Below are positions 22,430-32,021 of a stretch of DNA of 64,000 bases, in pieces. This DNA comes from Rhipicephalus microplus (Eukaryota; Arthropoda; Arachnida; Ixodida; Ixodidae): positions 110,260,005 through 110,324,004 of the forward strand of contig NC_134703.1 of NCBI RefSeq assembly GCF_043290135.1, read 5' to 3'. A program made the translations under genes and the position numbers. Positions within the stretch are counted from its first letter, which is position 1; each line of letters begins with the position of its first letter. The notes under the pieces were generated by a model. It worked only from the letters and a program-made list of their open reading frames with translations, did not search any database and was not told the origin of the DNA.

Positions 22430-23513
22430 ATGGGTTGTGTCTACAGCGCCATGCTGCTGCCGCCAGAGACGAAGCAGCAGTCAAGCGCTGAAAGCGTTCA
22501 CGCAGCTCACGCTGCCACGCTCGCATCAGAGGAGAAGGCGTCTCGGCGCGCAAAGCAATGCGCAACTTCATCGCGGTATCAGCAAGCTCTTCAGAAACGC
22601 GTCGACGAAGCGAACGCCCCTCCACTGCGCAGCGCAGGCGCCACTGTGTTTTAAGCGCATCCCAATCTTCAGGACCAGACGCCGTGAGCGACACACGTAT
22701 TGCGCGTGACAAATCTGATCTTGAGCGCGCGTCCTGCAGGACGCGAACATCAAGACGCCATGGCTTTTCTGAGAAAGAAAATGGAACTTCGAGCTTCAAG
22801 ACAATAGGCCGATGATCAGATATGTACACAGGAGAATGTGGGAAGGACGGAACGCATAAATCAGAGACAAACGCCTCTAACGCTCGTGGGATATAAGCCC
22901 GGTCGAGCCTGCTGGAGGATCGTCCACGTCGCCATGTCCAAACAAAGGTATTTCCGTGCACTACATTGTGCGCGTCTAGTAATGAAAAGTGGTGGACAAG
23001 GCGGCGAAGCTCGCGTGAATTCCAAGCAGACCGGCCCCAGCCAGGACCTTGTACATCGGTTCGCGTATTTAGAACGCAGTTGAAGTCGCCAATCAAAATG
23101 ACATCACGACCGTCAAGAAAAAACACATCCAGGTCTCTAAAAAAGTCATTAGACTGTCCAGCTTGCGCTGGCCCATACACACACAGTATCCTTAATCTGA
23201 AAGAAAAGTAGCTACAGTCTAAAGCCAAAACCCTGCCCACGCCATCGTAAAAAGCATGATGATCCCTTAATAGAGCTCGGTTAAAAATAATAATACCTAC
23301 TCCCGTAAAACGAGATGTAGCAAAAGAGAAATAACAATCTAGGTTGAACCTTCGTTTAAAAGCAAGCACGTCGGATAGCGAGAAAAAATTTGTTTCCTGG
23401 AGGCACAAAACATCACAATTTGCAGCGCGGGCGACACTAATCACTTCAGCCTGCTTTGCCGGACTGCGAAAACCCTGAACGTTCAATGAAATAATATGCA
23501 ATGTAGTAGCCAT
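22317..23513 (-). CDS. Tx1-like LINE ORF2, endonuclease part
   Basis: An apurinic-type endonuclease that nicks the target to prime reverse transcription. Visible residues: N11 in IISLNVQGF, E40 in LCLQETNF, YGP at 113-115, D143 and N145 in IGDFN, D204 in SRLDRAYI, and D233-H234 in SDHRPIVL. The complete catalytic set is present. The start at 23513 (MATTLHIISLNVQGF) is 81 bp after the ORF1 stop. Useful sequence continues to about codon 375. There a run of seven Ts (22383-22389 on the plus strand, as A7) shifts the frame, and the remaining 20-odd residues are out-of-frame noise. The linker after the endonuclease is rich in Arg and Ala. Confidence 0.88.
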   Translation of the reverse strand: MATTLHIISLNVQGFRSPAKQAEVISVARAANCDVLCLQETNFFSLSDVLAFKRRFNLDCYFSFATSRFTGVGIIIFNRALLRDHHAFYDGVGRVLALDCSYFSFRLRILCVYGPAQAGQSNDFFRDLDVFFLDGRDVILIGDFNCVLNTRTDVQGPGWGRSAWNSRELRRLVHHFSLLDAHNVVHGNTFVWTWRRGRSSSRLDRAYIPRALEAFVSDLCVPSFPHSPVYISDHRPIVLKLEVPFSFSEKPWRLDVRVLQDARSRSDLSRAIRVSLTASGPEDWDALKTQWRLRCAVEGRSLRRRVSEELADTAMKLRIALRAETPSPLMRAWQRELRERFQRLTAASSLAAAAWRCRHNPCAHPEVLRYARHSFFWAIRATCLYDSTNTTCAAASCA

Positions 23514-23594
23514 AATAAAAAGTAAAGACTAACCTGGACGCATAGTTCTAGACGGTGTCCTGGAAAGTGTCCAGGGGACACTTGCTCGACCAAA

Positions 23595-24995
23595 TTACAA
23601 CGCACTGTTCGACCCTCCAGAAGAGGGTCGAGGTTTTTTGGACCGTTGGGATTTACCACGGCCATCACTGCGTTCATCGGAGCAAGAGCTGGAAGTGTGC
23701 CCTCGCTTTGTTTCACGTGGAGCTCCCAATTCAACGTCAAAATCGGCAAGGCTAGACAGTCCGATGCTACTATCCAGTCCCAGGCTGAAGCCGTCTTCCG
23801 AAGACGTGTCCTGAGGAGGTAGGGACTGAGCCGCCGGCAAGCTTGGATCCACATTCTTGATGCTGGCAGCACTGTCCGCGTCTCGGCAGTCCGGTGTAGG
23901 CACCCTTTGTGAGGGCGATTTTTTACGTGTACGACGCGATGTCGAAATGGTCGGAGCGGCCGCAACAGAAGAGGCTGTGGTGTTTTCGCCACTGTTTTCC
24001 AAAATAACAGGGGTCGTAGGGTCAACTCCAACAGCAGCAGCCTGATAACTGGGGTCATTTGTGCACTGAACATCAAGTGGCGTCAAAGAAGAGACGCCGA
24101 CGCCGTTTTCAGGGCAGTGCGTTGCGTCTTTCGAAGCGCACGGTTCCTGCACCAGCGGGGAGGCCGACGCGCCAAGCGTCGCATCGACAATCGCGCTTTC
24201 GTTGTGCGCTTCGTTTGAAGGAACTTGTAGGGGTGAGGCCAGCACAGCGTCGGTGACCTCCTCTGCGTCCCCCGAGTCGGTAGTTGGTTCCGTTGCCGGT
24301 GTCAGTGGTGGAAAGGCACCAGCGGCAGCGTCTGAGTAAGAGCGGCGGACAGGGCAAACCACAGTTGGGTGGCCATCCCCGCAGCGTCGACATGGGCGGT
24401 CACATCCTTCACTAACGTGACCATGCACACCACAGCGACCACAATACGGTGTTGTGCACTGGGCTCGTAGATGGTCCCCTGAGCCGCATCTTCGACATAC
24501 ACGCTGGAGACCACGGTAGTCAAACGTAGCACGGTGACCGGAGATGCGCAGGTAGTTCGGCACAGGATTAGCGGCGTTCATCTCCATTCGAACATACCGC
24601 GTTCCAGTGAGTACGCCGCGTCGCCCGCTCATCAAACCACTGGTGACAGTGAGCACCTTGCCATATGGGGATAACGCTTGGACGAGAGCTTCGTTTGAGA
24701 CGAACGATGGCAGGAACAGGCAGGCGACGTTGGTCACTTGTGGGCCAACGGGAACGACTTGAACACGCTCGCCGCCAATCACCAGGCAGCCAGCATTGAC
24801 GATTAGAGACATGGAGGCCATGCTCTTAACGGTGACTTGGAAGTTTCGAGCTCCCTGATGCTGCACGCAGTATACCTCTGAGAGGCCGACTATTGAGGCC
24901 GTCGCATCAACGACGGTCTCGGCACTAGTCCCCGTAGGGACAACAACGTCGAAGACAAGCGCCTTCGAAGGCGTCCAAGACGCGACGGGCACCAT
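23595..24995 (-). CDS. Tx1-like LINE ORF1, nucleic-acid-binding gag-like protein (466 aa)
   Basis: Intact frame. Residues 1-160 form an RRM-like region (CLFLPSFVSNEALVQALSPY around 92-111, then GTRYVRMEM and PNYLRISGHRATFDYRG), as in Tx1-type ORF1. Three zinc knuckles follow: CRRCGSGDHLRAQC (167-180), CGRCGVHGHVSEGC (185-198) and CRRCGDGHPTVVC (202-214). The C-terminal half is low-complexity, acidic and Ser/Thr/Pro-rich, with a basic KRG...KSQRSKKPRPSS end that could act in nuclear import. It presumably coats the element RNA in the RNP. The Met at 24995 starts just ahead of the conserved region. Confidence 0.88.
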   Translation of the reverse strand: MVPVASWTPSKALVFDVVVPTGTSAETVVDATASIVGLSEVYCVQHQGARNFQVTVKSMASMSLIVNAGCLVIGGERVQVVPVGPQVTNVACLFLPSFVSNEALVQALSPYGKVLTVTSGLMSGRRGVLTGTRYVRMEMNAANPVPNYLRISGHRATFDYRGLQRVCRRCGSGDHLRAQCTTPYCGRCGVHGHVSEGCDRPCRRCGDGHPTVVCPVRRSYSDAAAGAFPPLTPATEPTTDSGDAEEVTDAVLASPLQVPSNEAHNESAIVDATLGASASPLVQEPCASKDATHCPENGVGVSSLTPLDVQCTNDPSYQAAAVGVDPTTPVILENSGENTTASSVAAAPTISTSRRTRKKSPSQRVPTPDCRDADSAASIKNVDPSLPAAQSLPPQDTSSEDGFSLGLDSSIGLSSLADFDVELGAPRETKRGHTSSSCSDERSDGRGKSQRSKKPRPSSGGSNSAL

Positions 24996-25100
24996 GACTC
25001 GTACTGACGGACGCCCCTGACGTAGAACGATCAGGGACGTCCTTACACAGGCTTGGTTCAGTGTGCACCGTATTCATGATTTGGAGCCAGCTCCCACGCA

Positions 25101-26629
25101 TTTATTTGCACAAAAAAGGTTCTTCCTAGCAACCTATTGAAGAAGAGCCAGTTTCAAAGCAGGGCTGGTTTATCATGCCGCCCAAGAAAAGATTCTGGGG
25201 CAAAAAATTACGCTAAAGGATAACGAAGTTGTGCGACACCCACCCCTGCGCTGCGCTCTATTAGTTTTGTAAGTGCACGCTCCAGTTCTCCTAAACACCT
25301 GGCTACCTTTCAATGAATTGAGAAGCAAAGGGAGACTAGAGGAACGAACAATAGTCAAGGAGTACGTTCTTTTCTGGCCTATATAGCGCGTGTTGAAAGC
25401 CCCGTTTTCGCCACAGGTATTGTGGTGCGCGTATTCATCGGCTGCTGTTTGTATAAACAGCCGCGCTCACTAGCATCGTGTGTTCTTGGTAATGCGTGTT
25501 TATTCCGCTACTTTTGCATGAATTAGCGGAGCGAAGAAGCAGTGGGCTGGGAAGAGCTTTGAGCCGCTTGCAATGGCGCAGCATGCGTAGTTCGACTCTC
25601 TCGGGAACTCTCATGGTACAGCTGTGTATGAGGGCTTACTTCACCAGTTAGAATGAAAAAAAAATGCAAATACTTGAAGCGTTTCAGGGCTATGCGCTGG
25701 TGCACTCGTATTTTCTCCCCTGTGCTGCGGCTGGCTGAAGCGACGATGAATGTAGAGCCAGGCTTAAGCAGGTTAAGTTTATTTGGGTCAGGCTTTGTTC
25801 TCGTGGCGTTGGGATTCGCTGCATATTGGGAGCGTATAGCTACAGCACGAAACGAAGATTAGCTTTCCCCCACTTGCTCCACCAGGACAATGCAGTTAGA
25901 AATTCTACTTCACGGCCGGCGCTGCAGCGCTCTAAGTCACCGTGCGCGTCCCGCAAGCGCTAATCCTGCCTCTCGTGAGTTTGTGGGAGCGCGCCGTTCT
26001 TCAGGTACGACACCGAATGACAATTTTTCTCATAATATTTGCACACTATTACAGTCAATATGGTGTGGCAGTAGTGTTGGTTTGTGTTCACGCAACGTTT
26101 ATTTTCTAGGGCGAACGTGAAACCAAGAACTAGACTTTGAAAAACGTGTGTTTGAACAACTTTTGACCAAAACAGCTTTGACAACATGTCTGAATATTTT
26201 TTATGCGCAGGCTACTGTGTTATTTGAAGTACTAATATGAGAAGTACTGATAAAACAATTATTTTCATACCACATTTGTCTCTTTCTGATGCAGCAGTTT
26301 AGTGTCATCTTTTATGTCGTAACGAACAAATGGGAATTTGGTAGTTTTATGAAATATTTCACGTCTTAATCCCTCGCTTAGTTTACCTATCTTGTTAACC
26401 CTTCACGAAGTGATTTCTACCGTAAGACTAAAGAGACGCGTTTGTATATCGCGTGATTATGTCTAATGTTCCACACGTAAAACATCAAAAGGTGCTACTA
26501 ACAATGCAAGAAGAGACTGCAAACAAATATATTTCACGATTAAACTGTTTAAACTGCCACAGACATTTCTTTTCTGCTTTTTTGGGATGGAGGAGGAGTG
26601 GTGGAAAAACACGTACTGTGCGCTATGAG
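25101..26629. other. No supported gene; small hairpin with TATA-like core near 25453
   Basis: GCTGTTTGTATAAACAGC at about 25443-25460 is a perfect 7-bp stem with a 4-base loop that contains TATAAA. CCTATATAGCGCG lies nearby at about 25378. No transcription unit can be attached to either. The rest is unremarkable. Confidence 0.3.
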
Positions 26630-26712
26630 GGCACGTTAAAGAACGCCAGATGGTCAAAATTTCCGGAGCATTAGACTACGGCATCGCTCATAATTATATT
26701 GTCATTTTGCAA
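26630..26712 (+). mobile_element. SINE-A fragment (3' part)
   Basis: GCACGTTAAAGAACGCCAGA, then TCAAAATTTCCGGAGCA and CTCATAATTATATTGTCATT, follow the 3' half of SINE-A (compare 58000-58085). It is truncated on the 5' side and no duplication is visible. Confidence 0.6.
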
Positions 26713-26731
26713 CAATAAACATCAGATGTAA

Positions 26732-26763
<32 letters not shown>

Positions 26764-26764
26764 A
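26732..26764 (+). repeat. (TAC)n microsatellite, 11 units
   Basis: A perfect ACT/TAC array. On the minus strand it reads as poly-serine, appended in frame to the LINE fragment that follows. Confidence 0.95.
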
Positions 26765-26765
26765 T

Positions 26766-27125
26766 AAACGGGTCAATACACATGACAAATAGCATAGAGC
26801 TCAAAGGGTGCCCTTGCCGTACCCCTCTGGTTGCCCGTATCCTATCCTTGACTACACCATTGATGACCAGGGTACTCGTCATGCTGCCGTACATGCTACG
26901 AAACAGTTCAATCACACCTGACTGAAAACCGTACATACGTAGCGCTGCGAAAAGATACTCGTGTCAGACCTAGTCGAAAGCGTGTTCCTGGTCGAGCGAA
27001 ACGCAGAGCTCCGGTATTTTTGTGTGCTGCATGTAGGCCAACAGATCGCGGGAAAGCGTTAATGCGTTAAAGACTTTTCTCCCTATGACAGAGCCTGTTT
27101 GTTGACTGGGAATTATTGCTGGCCA
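26766..27125 (-). pseudogene. Tx1-like reverse transcriptase fragment
   Basis: The minus-strand translation reads QQTGSVIGRKVFNALTLSRD, then PELCVSLDQEHAFD, two stop codons close together, then HEYLFAALRMYGFQSGVIEL and GVRQGHPLSSMLFVMCIDPF. These align with RT motifs A to B of the Tx1-like element at 20-22 kb but are clearly from another family. The fragment ends exactly at the TAC microsatellite, so FADD and everything downstream are missing. Confidence 0.8.
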
Positions 27126-27579
27126 CCAGTGCTTACGTCTGTTCACCAAAAGTGCTCAACAGAACACGATCTGTGTTTAGAAAAAGTGAATAACGATTTT
27201 GAGTACTATGTACTCTACTAGGGGAAAGCATAGAGCCGTCCCGTGCAATCTCAACTGAATGAAGAACCGTGTGTTTCGTAAGAAGCTGAATGTTAGTGGA
27301 ATGGTCTCACGCCTTGCAATGAAGTACCTCAGTGCTTACTCAAGGTGAACAACTACTGTGTACTTACACCTCTCATAGGCGTGCAGGAGAACCAAAGCAT
27401 TAAAGTCGAAAAGTCATGCTTGGTAGGTTTCCTGCGCATCCTTTTAGCTAAACATTGCGAGGAGGAAAACTAAAGCATATATGCGGCGTATAAATAGTCC
27501 TTTCTGTTTCGTGATAAAGCTGTAGACCACAGGTCCAAACAGTTTGATGAGAATGACAATACAGCATGTCGGACAAAAT
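27126..27579. other. No supported feature
   Basis: Sequence between a LINE fragment and a minisatellite element. More decayed LINE sequence may extend into the first 60 bp. Confidence 0.4.
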
Positions 27580-28596
27580 AAAAAATTGGCAGCATATTCA
27601 CAGGGGGAATGATTGAGAGTGGGGCGAAGCATTCGTCCATCCATTCCTTCTTGCTTCCGGCCGTCCATGCGTCCGTCTGTGTGACCGTCCATGCGTCCAT
27701 CCGCCCCTCCGTGCGTGCGTCTGTTCGCGCGTCCATCCCTGCGTTCGTCCATGCATCCACCTCTGCGTCCGTACATGCGTCCATTCATGCATCTGTCTGT
27801 GTGTCCGTTCGTCCATTTATTCAACACTCCAAGTACCACCATCTCGCATCTTTTCATCATACATTCCCCATATAGAAACACCGCTATCCAGTGGACATTC
27901 CAAGGAATAAACGAGAGGTGGCACACGCACACTTTCTTACGGCTTGCGCTTCGGGTCTACTTCCCACCTTTAACCACCTCGAGTTCGTGGTATATACTAG
28001 TTCACTGTATTCATGGCACTGCGGCCCAACGCTCGTTAAACCTTTCTAAAACCAAGGAGGTTACACCCAGCGAGTATAACGTAGCAACCATTTCCTGTCA
28101 GTGCTCAATGTACATGCCAATGGCTGTTAATGGGAAATGAGAGACAGGGGGATTCAGCTTTTACTTTCTTACGGCTTGCGCTTCGTATCTACTTCCCACC
28201 TTTAACCACCTCGAGTTCATTCATGGTATATACTAGTTGATTGTATTCATGGCACTCAGGCTCAACGCTCGCTAAACCTTTCTAAAACTAAGAAGGTTAC
28301 ACCCAGCGAGTATAACGTAGCATCCCTTTCTTGTCAGATAATGCTCAATGTACATGCCAATGGCTGCTAATGGGTATCGCAGCATGCGCGTCAACTAAAA
28401 TCCGAATGCTCCTGTCTTTCATTTCCCACTAGCAGTCATTTTCATGTACGTTGAGCACTACTTTTTATTGTTTAACAACGCACAGAAGAAATCTCTCACC
28501 AGCACCACATTGGAGGTCAAAATGTTATACTAGTTATATAATACAACGGATACGAGAGATGAACGGGTGCCGTTATAAAAAGCTTCGCCCCTAATT
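27580..28596 (+). mobile_element. Minisatellite-bearing element M, copy 1
   Basis: It runs from TTGGCAGCATAT to GCTTCGCCCCTAA. Both ends carry the same GGGGCGAAGC core in opposite orientation, near 27618 and 28582-28595. Next to the first end lies a minisatellite (27630-27830), then CCAAGTACCACCATCTCGCA, then a unique part that is itself duplicated here: 27930-28135 and 28165-28375 are about 90% alike. An inverted pair (about 28350-28378 and 28428-28461) lies near the far end. Copies 2 and 3 have the reverse orientation. No protein is encoded. A non-autonomous DNA element is the most likely class. Confidence 0.6.
27630..27830 (+). repeat. Minisatellite of 4-bp-register units (CGTCCATG-type)
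   Basis: Imperfect repetition of CCATGCGTCCGT and close variants, with 4-bp and 12-bp periodicity. The frames across it (RASVRASIPAFVHA-like) are artefacts. Confidence 0.85.
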
Positions 28597-28623
28597 GTTA
28601 AGCACCTTGTACTTTAAATGACG

Positions 28624-28719
28624 CTTAAGATCGGAGCTACTGAAGAGCCTATGCATATCCCTGATCTTTGTCCAGAGATCAGGGATATGCATAGGCTCTT
28701 CAATATCTCCGATCTTAAG
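28624..28719. repeat. Near-perfect inverted repeat (hairpin), about 44-bp arms
   Basis: The left arm begins CTTAAGATCGGAG and the right arm ends CTCCGATCTTAAG. Between them GAGCCTATGCATATCCCTGA is matched exactly in reverse complement. Only two or three mismatches are seen over about 45 bp, and the loop is about 8 nt. It lies just outside the end of element M copy 1. Confidence 0.9.
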
Positions 28720-28984
28720 TGAAATTTTTCTCAGAAAAATTGATGTAGCACTTCAAAATTACTTTAAATGGCTTAGAGTGAAGCCAACGGGACGGCTTTA
28801 CGCTCTCCCATAGTAAAAGCACGTCGTACTCTAAATCGTTACCCCCTTTTTGTAAACACAAAATAACATCTGATGTTTCACTCTATTGGTGTCATCGCTT
28901 GACAGATTTGGGGTGGCCGACAAACTCTGCGCCGGAGCACTCCATTCTGCCGGAGGGCAACGGAAGGGACCTATTGGACACACG

Positions 28985-29110
28985 CACTTCCTCTGAATTC
29001 TTGCGTCAGTGGGCACGCTGGGTACAGCGACGTAACGCTAGCAACGCGCGAGCTCCGACGTGAGCCGCAACTGTCGCGACCGGCGTCCGTAAGCGCGCTC
29101 AAAACAAAGT
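28985..29110. mobile_element. Partial relative of the GC-rich element at 16.9 kb
   Basis: GCACGCTGGGTACAGCGACG, followed by an AACGCGCGAGC block and CGCGACCGGCGTCCGTAAGC, parallels 16945-17045 (GCACGCTGGGCACAGCGACG and CGCGACTAGCGTCCATCAGC). Outside this stretch similarity fades. Confidence 0.5.
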
Positions 29111-29247
29111 TGACACCGTCTCAAGTCACGAGGCGCTTGCGACTTCCGGTCTAATCCGCGGATTTTCGCGGAGTAAGAAAAGTTGCCCCGTGGAGTGAAT
29201 CTCGCTATGAAGCTGCTTCAGGTCTGCCAATAGAACATATAGGGAGC

Positions 29248-29267
29248 ACTCTCTCTCTCTCTCTCTG
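29248..29267. repeat. (CT)n microsatellite, about 20 bp
   Basis: A short perfect CT tract. Confidence 0.9.
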
Positions 29268-29364
29268 CCAATGTAGTCGACTTGCTCCATGTGAAGCAAA
29301 AGAAAGTATTGCGAAAGTGCCCCGAATCTGCCAATGAATGGAACGATAAGATGGCGGTTGACCA

Positions 29365-29785
29365 GGGAGGTTTTAGACTAAGTTTCCTAAACATACACTA
29401 GAGAGAGCTCTGGCGTTATTGTCCGTGGAAGCTGCAACGCATGACGCTTCCGGGAGCATGGTAATTAAAGGTGGTACATTGGTTTGCCTTGTCTTCGTAA
29501 TTTGCGTTCCTTCTGGCATCGCGTTCATTAGAGCTGCTTTGTCACAAAACAACAATGGGCAAATTTTGACCATTAGGCTTCGCCACATTGACCTTTAGGA
29601 TGACCTATTCAAATCAGCTCACGAAGTTCACGAGAGTTTGTTCTTTCATTCAAGACAGAACCAAAACGTAGCAATAAAGTAAGACACAAGTGCATTCGCC
29701 AGCCGCAAGCCCGAAGACTAGCAAATGCATGTGATACCCACAATTTTCATGGCGTCTGAGTGATCGTTCTGCCAGAGTGCTTCTC
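29365..29785 (+). repeat. Dispersed repeat R2, copy 2 (diverged)
   Basis: Counterpart of 2985-3425 in the same orientation. It shares the CCTAAACATACAC start, GGAAGCTGCAACGCATG, GTAAGACACAAGTG and AAGCCCGAAGACTAGCAAAT. Too diverged to define ends. Confidence 0.45.
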
Positions 29786-29892
29786 AGTTAATTTTAGGAA
29801 ACTGTATTATTTTGGTTGTGGAGTATCAGAGCATGTCTTGCTGGGCTGATGTCCCACGGCATAGGCACTCACACTACGCATGGGCAGCTTTC

Positions 29893-30906
29893 CTTTTAGG
29901 GGCAAAGCTCCTTATAGCGGCACCCGTTCGTCCCTTGTTGCAGCCGTAGTACGTAACCAGTCTTACGCTTTGACTCACAAGGTGGTGCCGGTGGGAGATC
30001 ACTCCTGTGCGTTGTTGAACAATAAAGAATTCGCAGCGTGCGCGTTAACTAAAAGCCAAATTCTCAAGTCTCTCCTTCCTAATTAGCAGCCATTGGCATG
30101 TACGTTGAGCACTATCTGACAATAAAGGGTTGCTATGTTATAATCGCTGGGCGTAACCTCATTGGGTTTAGAAACGTCTAGTGAGCGTTTAGCCGCAGTG
30201 CCATGAATACAGTGAACTAGTATATACCATGAACTCGACGTGGTTAAAGGTGGGAAGTAGACAAGAAGCGCAAGCCCTAAGAAAGTGTGCGTGTGCCACC
30301 TCTCGTTTGGTTCTTAGAATGTCCGCTAGATAGCGATGCTTCTATGTGCAGAATATATGATGAATAGATGCGAGATTGTGGTACTTGGAGTGTTCACTAG
30401 ATGGACGAACGGACACACAGACAGATACATGGATGGTCGCACGGATGACTGCATGGAAGAATGGACGAATGGACTAACGGAGGGGTGGATGCGTGGAAGA
30501 ACGCTGGGACGGACGCACGAATGGACGTGTGGACGCACGAACAAACTGACGCACGGACGGGCGGAGGGAAGCATGGACGGTCACACAGACGAACGCATAT
30601 ATAATGAAAAGATTCGAGATGGTGGTACTTGGAGTGTTGACTAGATGGACGAATGGACACACAGACAGCTACATGGACGGACGCATGTATGGATGCATGG
30701 ACGGATGGACGGATGAACGGAAGGAAGCAAGGGCGGATGCATGGACGAACGCAGGGACGGACACACGGATCGACGTGCGGACGCACGAACAGACGCACGC
30801 ACGGACGGGTGGATGGACGCATGGTTGGTCACACAGATGAACGCATGGACGGATGGATGCTTCGCTCCACTCTCCATCATTCACCCTTTGGATATGCTGC
30901 CATTTT
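29893..30906 (-). mobile_element. Minisatellite-bearing element M, copy 2 (inverted relative to copy 1)
   Basis: It begins at CTTTTAGGGGCAAAGCT and ends at CTTTGGATATGCTGCC, the reverse of copy 1. The minisatellite (about 30395-30870) is much longer here because a ~250-bp block is duplicated. The lead-in CGAGAT(T/G)GTGGTACTTGGAG occurs at both about 30370 and 30614, each followed by a repeat array. No coding content. Confidence 0.6.
30395..30870 (+). repeat. Minisatellite array in element M copy 2 (two blocks)
   Basis: GGACGGACGCATG-type units in a 4-bp register, in two blocks separated by a non-repeated lead-in at about 30590-30650. Long frames on both strands (DERTDGRMDA-like and its antisense) are artefacts of the 4-bp register. 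Confidence 0.85.
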
Positions 30907-31111
30907 TTTCTTCTCTCCATCAGCTGTGCGTTACATTTTCCATTTCTCACCTGGTGGTGGTAGTGGTTAGAAGGAAGAGGAAAAAGGCACCTAATTTCTG
31001 TCTGCCTTCAGGCGACACGGCGCAGTGCCTTATAGGGGTGGGGGGAAGGAGGAATAAAAAATTGCCCGCAGCTTCCCTCGGGGGAACACTGAGGAGGATG
31101 CGGAGCATATA

Positions 31112-31256
31112 ATTGGTTAACGGGGTGTTAAAGTGCGACTTACTTGGGTCGATGGCTAAATTGGTTAACGTGGTTGTGAAATGGGGTGTTAAATTGCGAC
31201 TTACTTGGGTCGATGGCTAAATAGGTTAACGTGGTTGTAGGAGGGGTTGTTAAATG
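31112..31256 (+). repeat. Tandem repeat, about 61-bp unit, 2.4 copies
   Basis: TTGGTTAACG, GGGGTGTTAAA and GCGACTTACTTGGGTCGATG recur at 31113, 31160 and 31222. The first unit is about 13 bp shorter. Confidence 0.85.
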
Positions 31257-31419
31257 AGTGAACACGTACACACGTATGCGAAAGGGCGGCGCTGGTCGAA
31301 GGGACGTCAATCATTGTGTTTGTGGATTCGTTGGAATTCATTTCACCGCGACCTTGGACGTCGACGCGCCGTACAAACCAACCGACGAGCGGCAACTGAG
31401 CGAGCGAGCGCCGACCTTG

Positions 31420-31600
31420 AGTATATATACAGCGCGACGGCGCATGCACTGTCAGCTGTCGAATGTTCTCGAAGGAGAAACGCGCGCGGCACAGATGGTG
31501 GGCGACGGCGCGACGGCGCATGCGCGCGCGTCAGCTGTCGAATGTTCGAGAAGCGGTGCGGACGGCGCGGACGGCGCACTACAAGGCGCGACTATAAGAT
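31420..31600 (+). promoter_or_regulatory. Candidate heat-shock-type promoter: two HSEs plus TATA-like site
   Basis: Two perfect nGAAnnTTCnnGAAn modules: GAATGTTCTCGAA at 31461-31473 and GAATGTTCGAGAA at 31540-31552. Each is directly preceded by TCAGCTGTC (an E box). They are 79 bp apart, inside a duplicated block with a GCGACGGCGCATGC core. CTATAAGA lies at about 31592, some 40 bp after the second module, and GTATATATAC at 31421. Downstream, a frame opens with ATG at 31599 and runs to 31919. It encodes about 106 residues, is very basic and is unrecognised. The arrangement fits a heat-shock-factor-responsive promoter, but no heat-shock gene follows within the readable frame. It could also be the promoter of a mobile element. 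Confidence 0.35.
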
Positions 31601-32021
31601 GCTTCCGCATCTAAAAGAATATAAGGAAAACAGACGAAGAAGTAGACAAGCAAGCGACGGAAAAAAGAAGGAGATAGGAAAGTGGGGATCCGGTCGAAGC
31701 AGTCCAAGGGCGGGGTGCATAATGCGAGAGCTGCACGGCGTCAGGAGACCTCGGAGGGCGAACCAGTCGGCGGGAGCTACGCTGGCGTCGGAGATCGCGA
31801 GGGCACAACCGTCCAGCTTGAAAGCCTGCGAGCGAATCTTTCTCACCTACCACCTGCTTGCACTTATCTTGCGTTCTCGCTTCTACTGTCAAGGCACATG
31901 CGCTGCTCTCCTCTCCTAGTCTCCTCTTTTTCAAGTGTGAATACAATACTCCTCCCCTACTTCGTCCTTTATGCTCCACCCTTGACTCGGCTGGCAACGC
32001 CGACGCAGGCAGCGTCTGCTA

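Larger units (their letters stand above)
19840..25100 (-). mobile_element. Near-complete Tx1-clade (L1 group) LINE, about 5.2 kb
   Basis: From 5' to 3' on the minus strand: a short 5' UTR (about 24996-25100), ORF1 (23595-24995), an 81-bp gap, ORF2 (20105-23513, one frameshift) and a ~265-bp 3' UTR ending with AATAAA. The ORF1 fold, the zinc knuckles, the APE endonuclease and an RT carrying SLDQEKAFDRLEH fit the Tx1 clade. Both outer boundaries are approximate, and I could not identify a target duplication or a specific target. With only one obvious lesion this is among the youngest elements in the window. Confidence 0.85.

Noticed and set aside
20400..24532. Numerous frames of 60-146 codons antisense or in other frames of the Tx1-like LINE
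   Set aside because: They overlap intact ORF1 and ORF2 domains and have no content of their own.
30326..30970. Many overlapping frames of 60-141 codons rich in Arg, Asp, Met, Val and Ser (also at 27444-28140 and 39694-40289)
   Set aside because: They are artefacts of a minisatellite in a 4-bp register, open on both strands. No protein family is recognisable.
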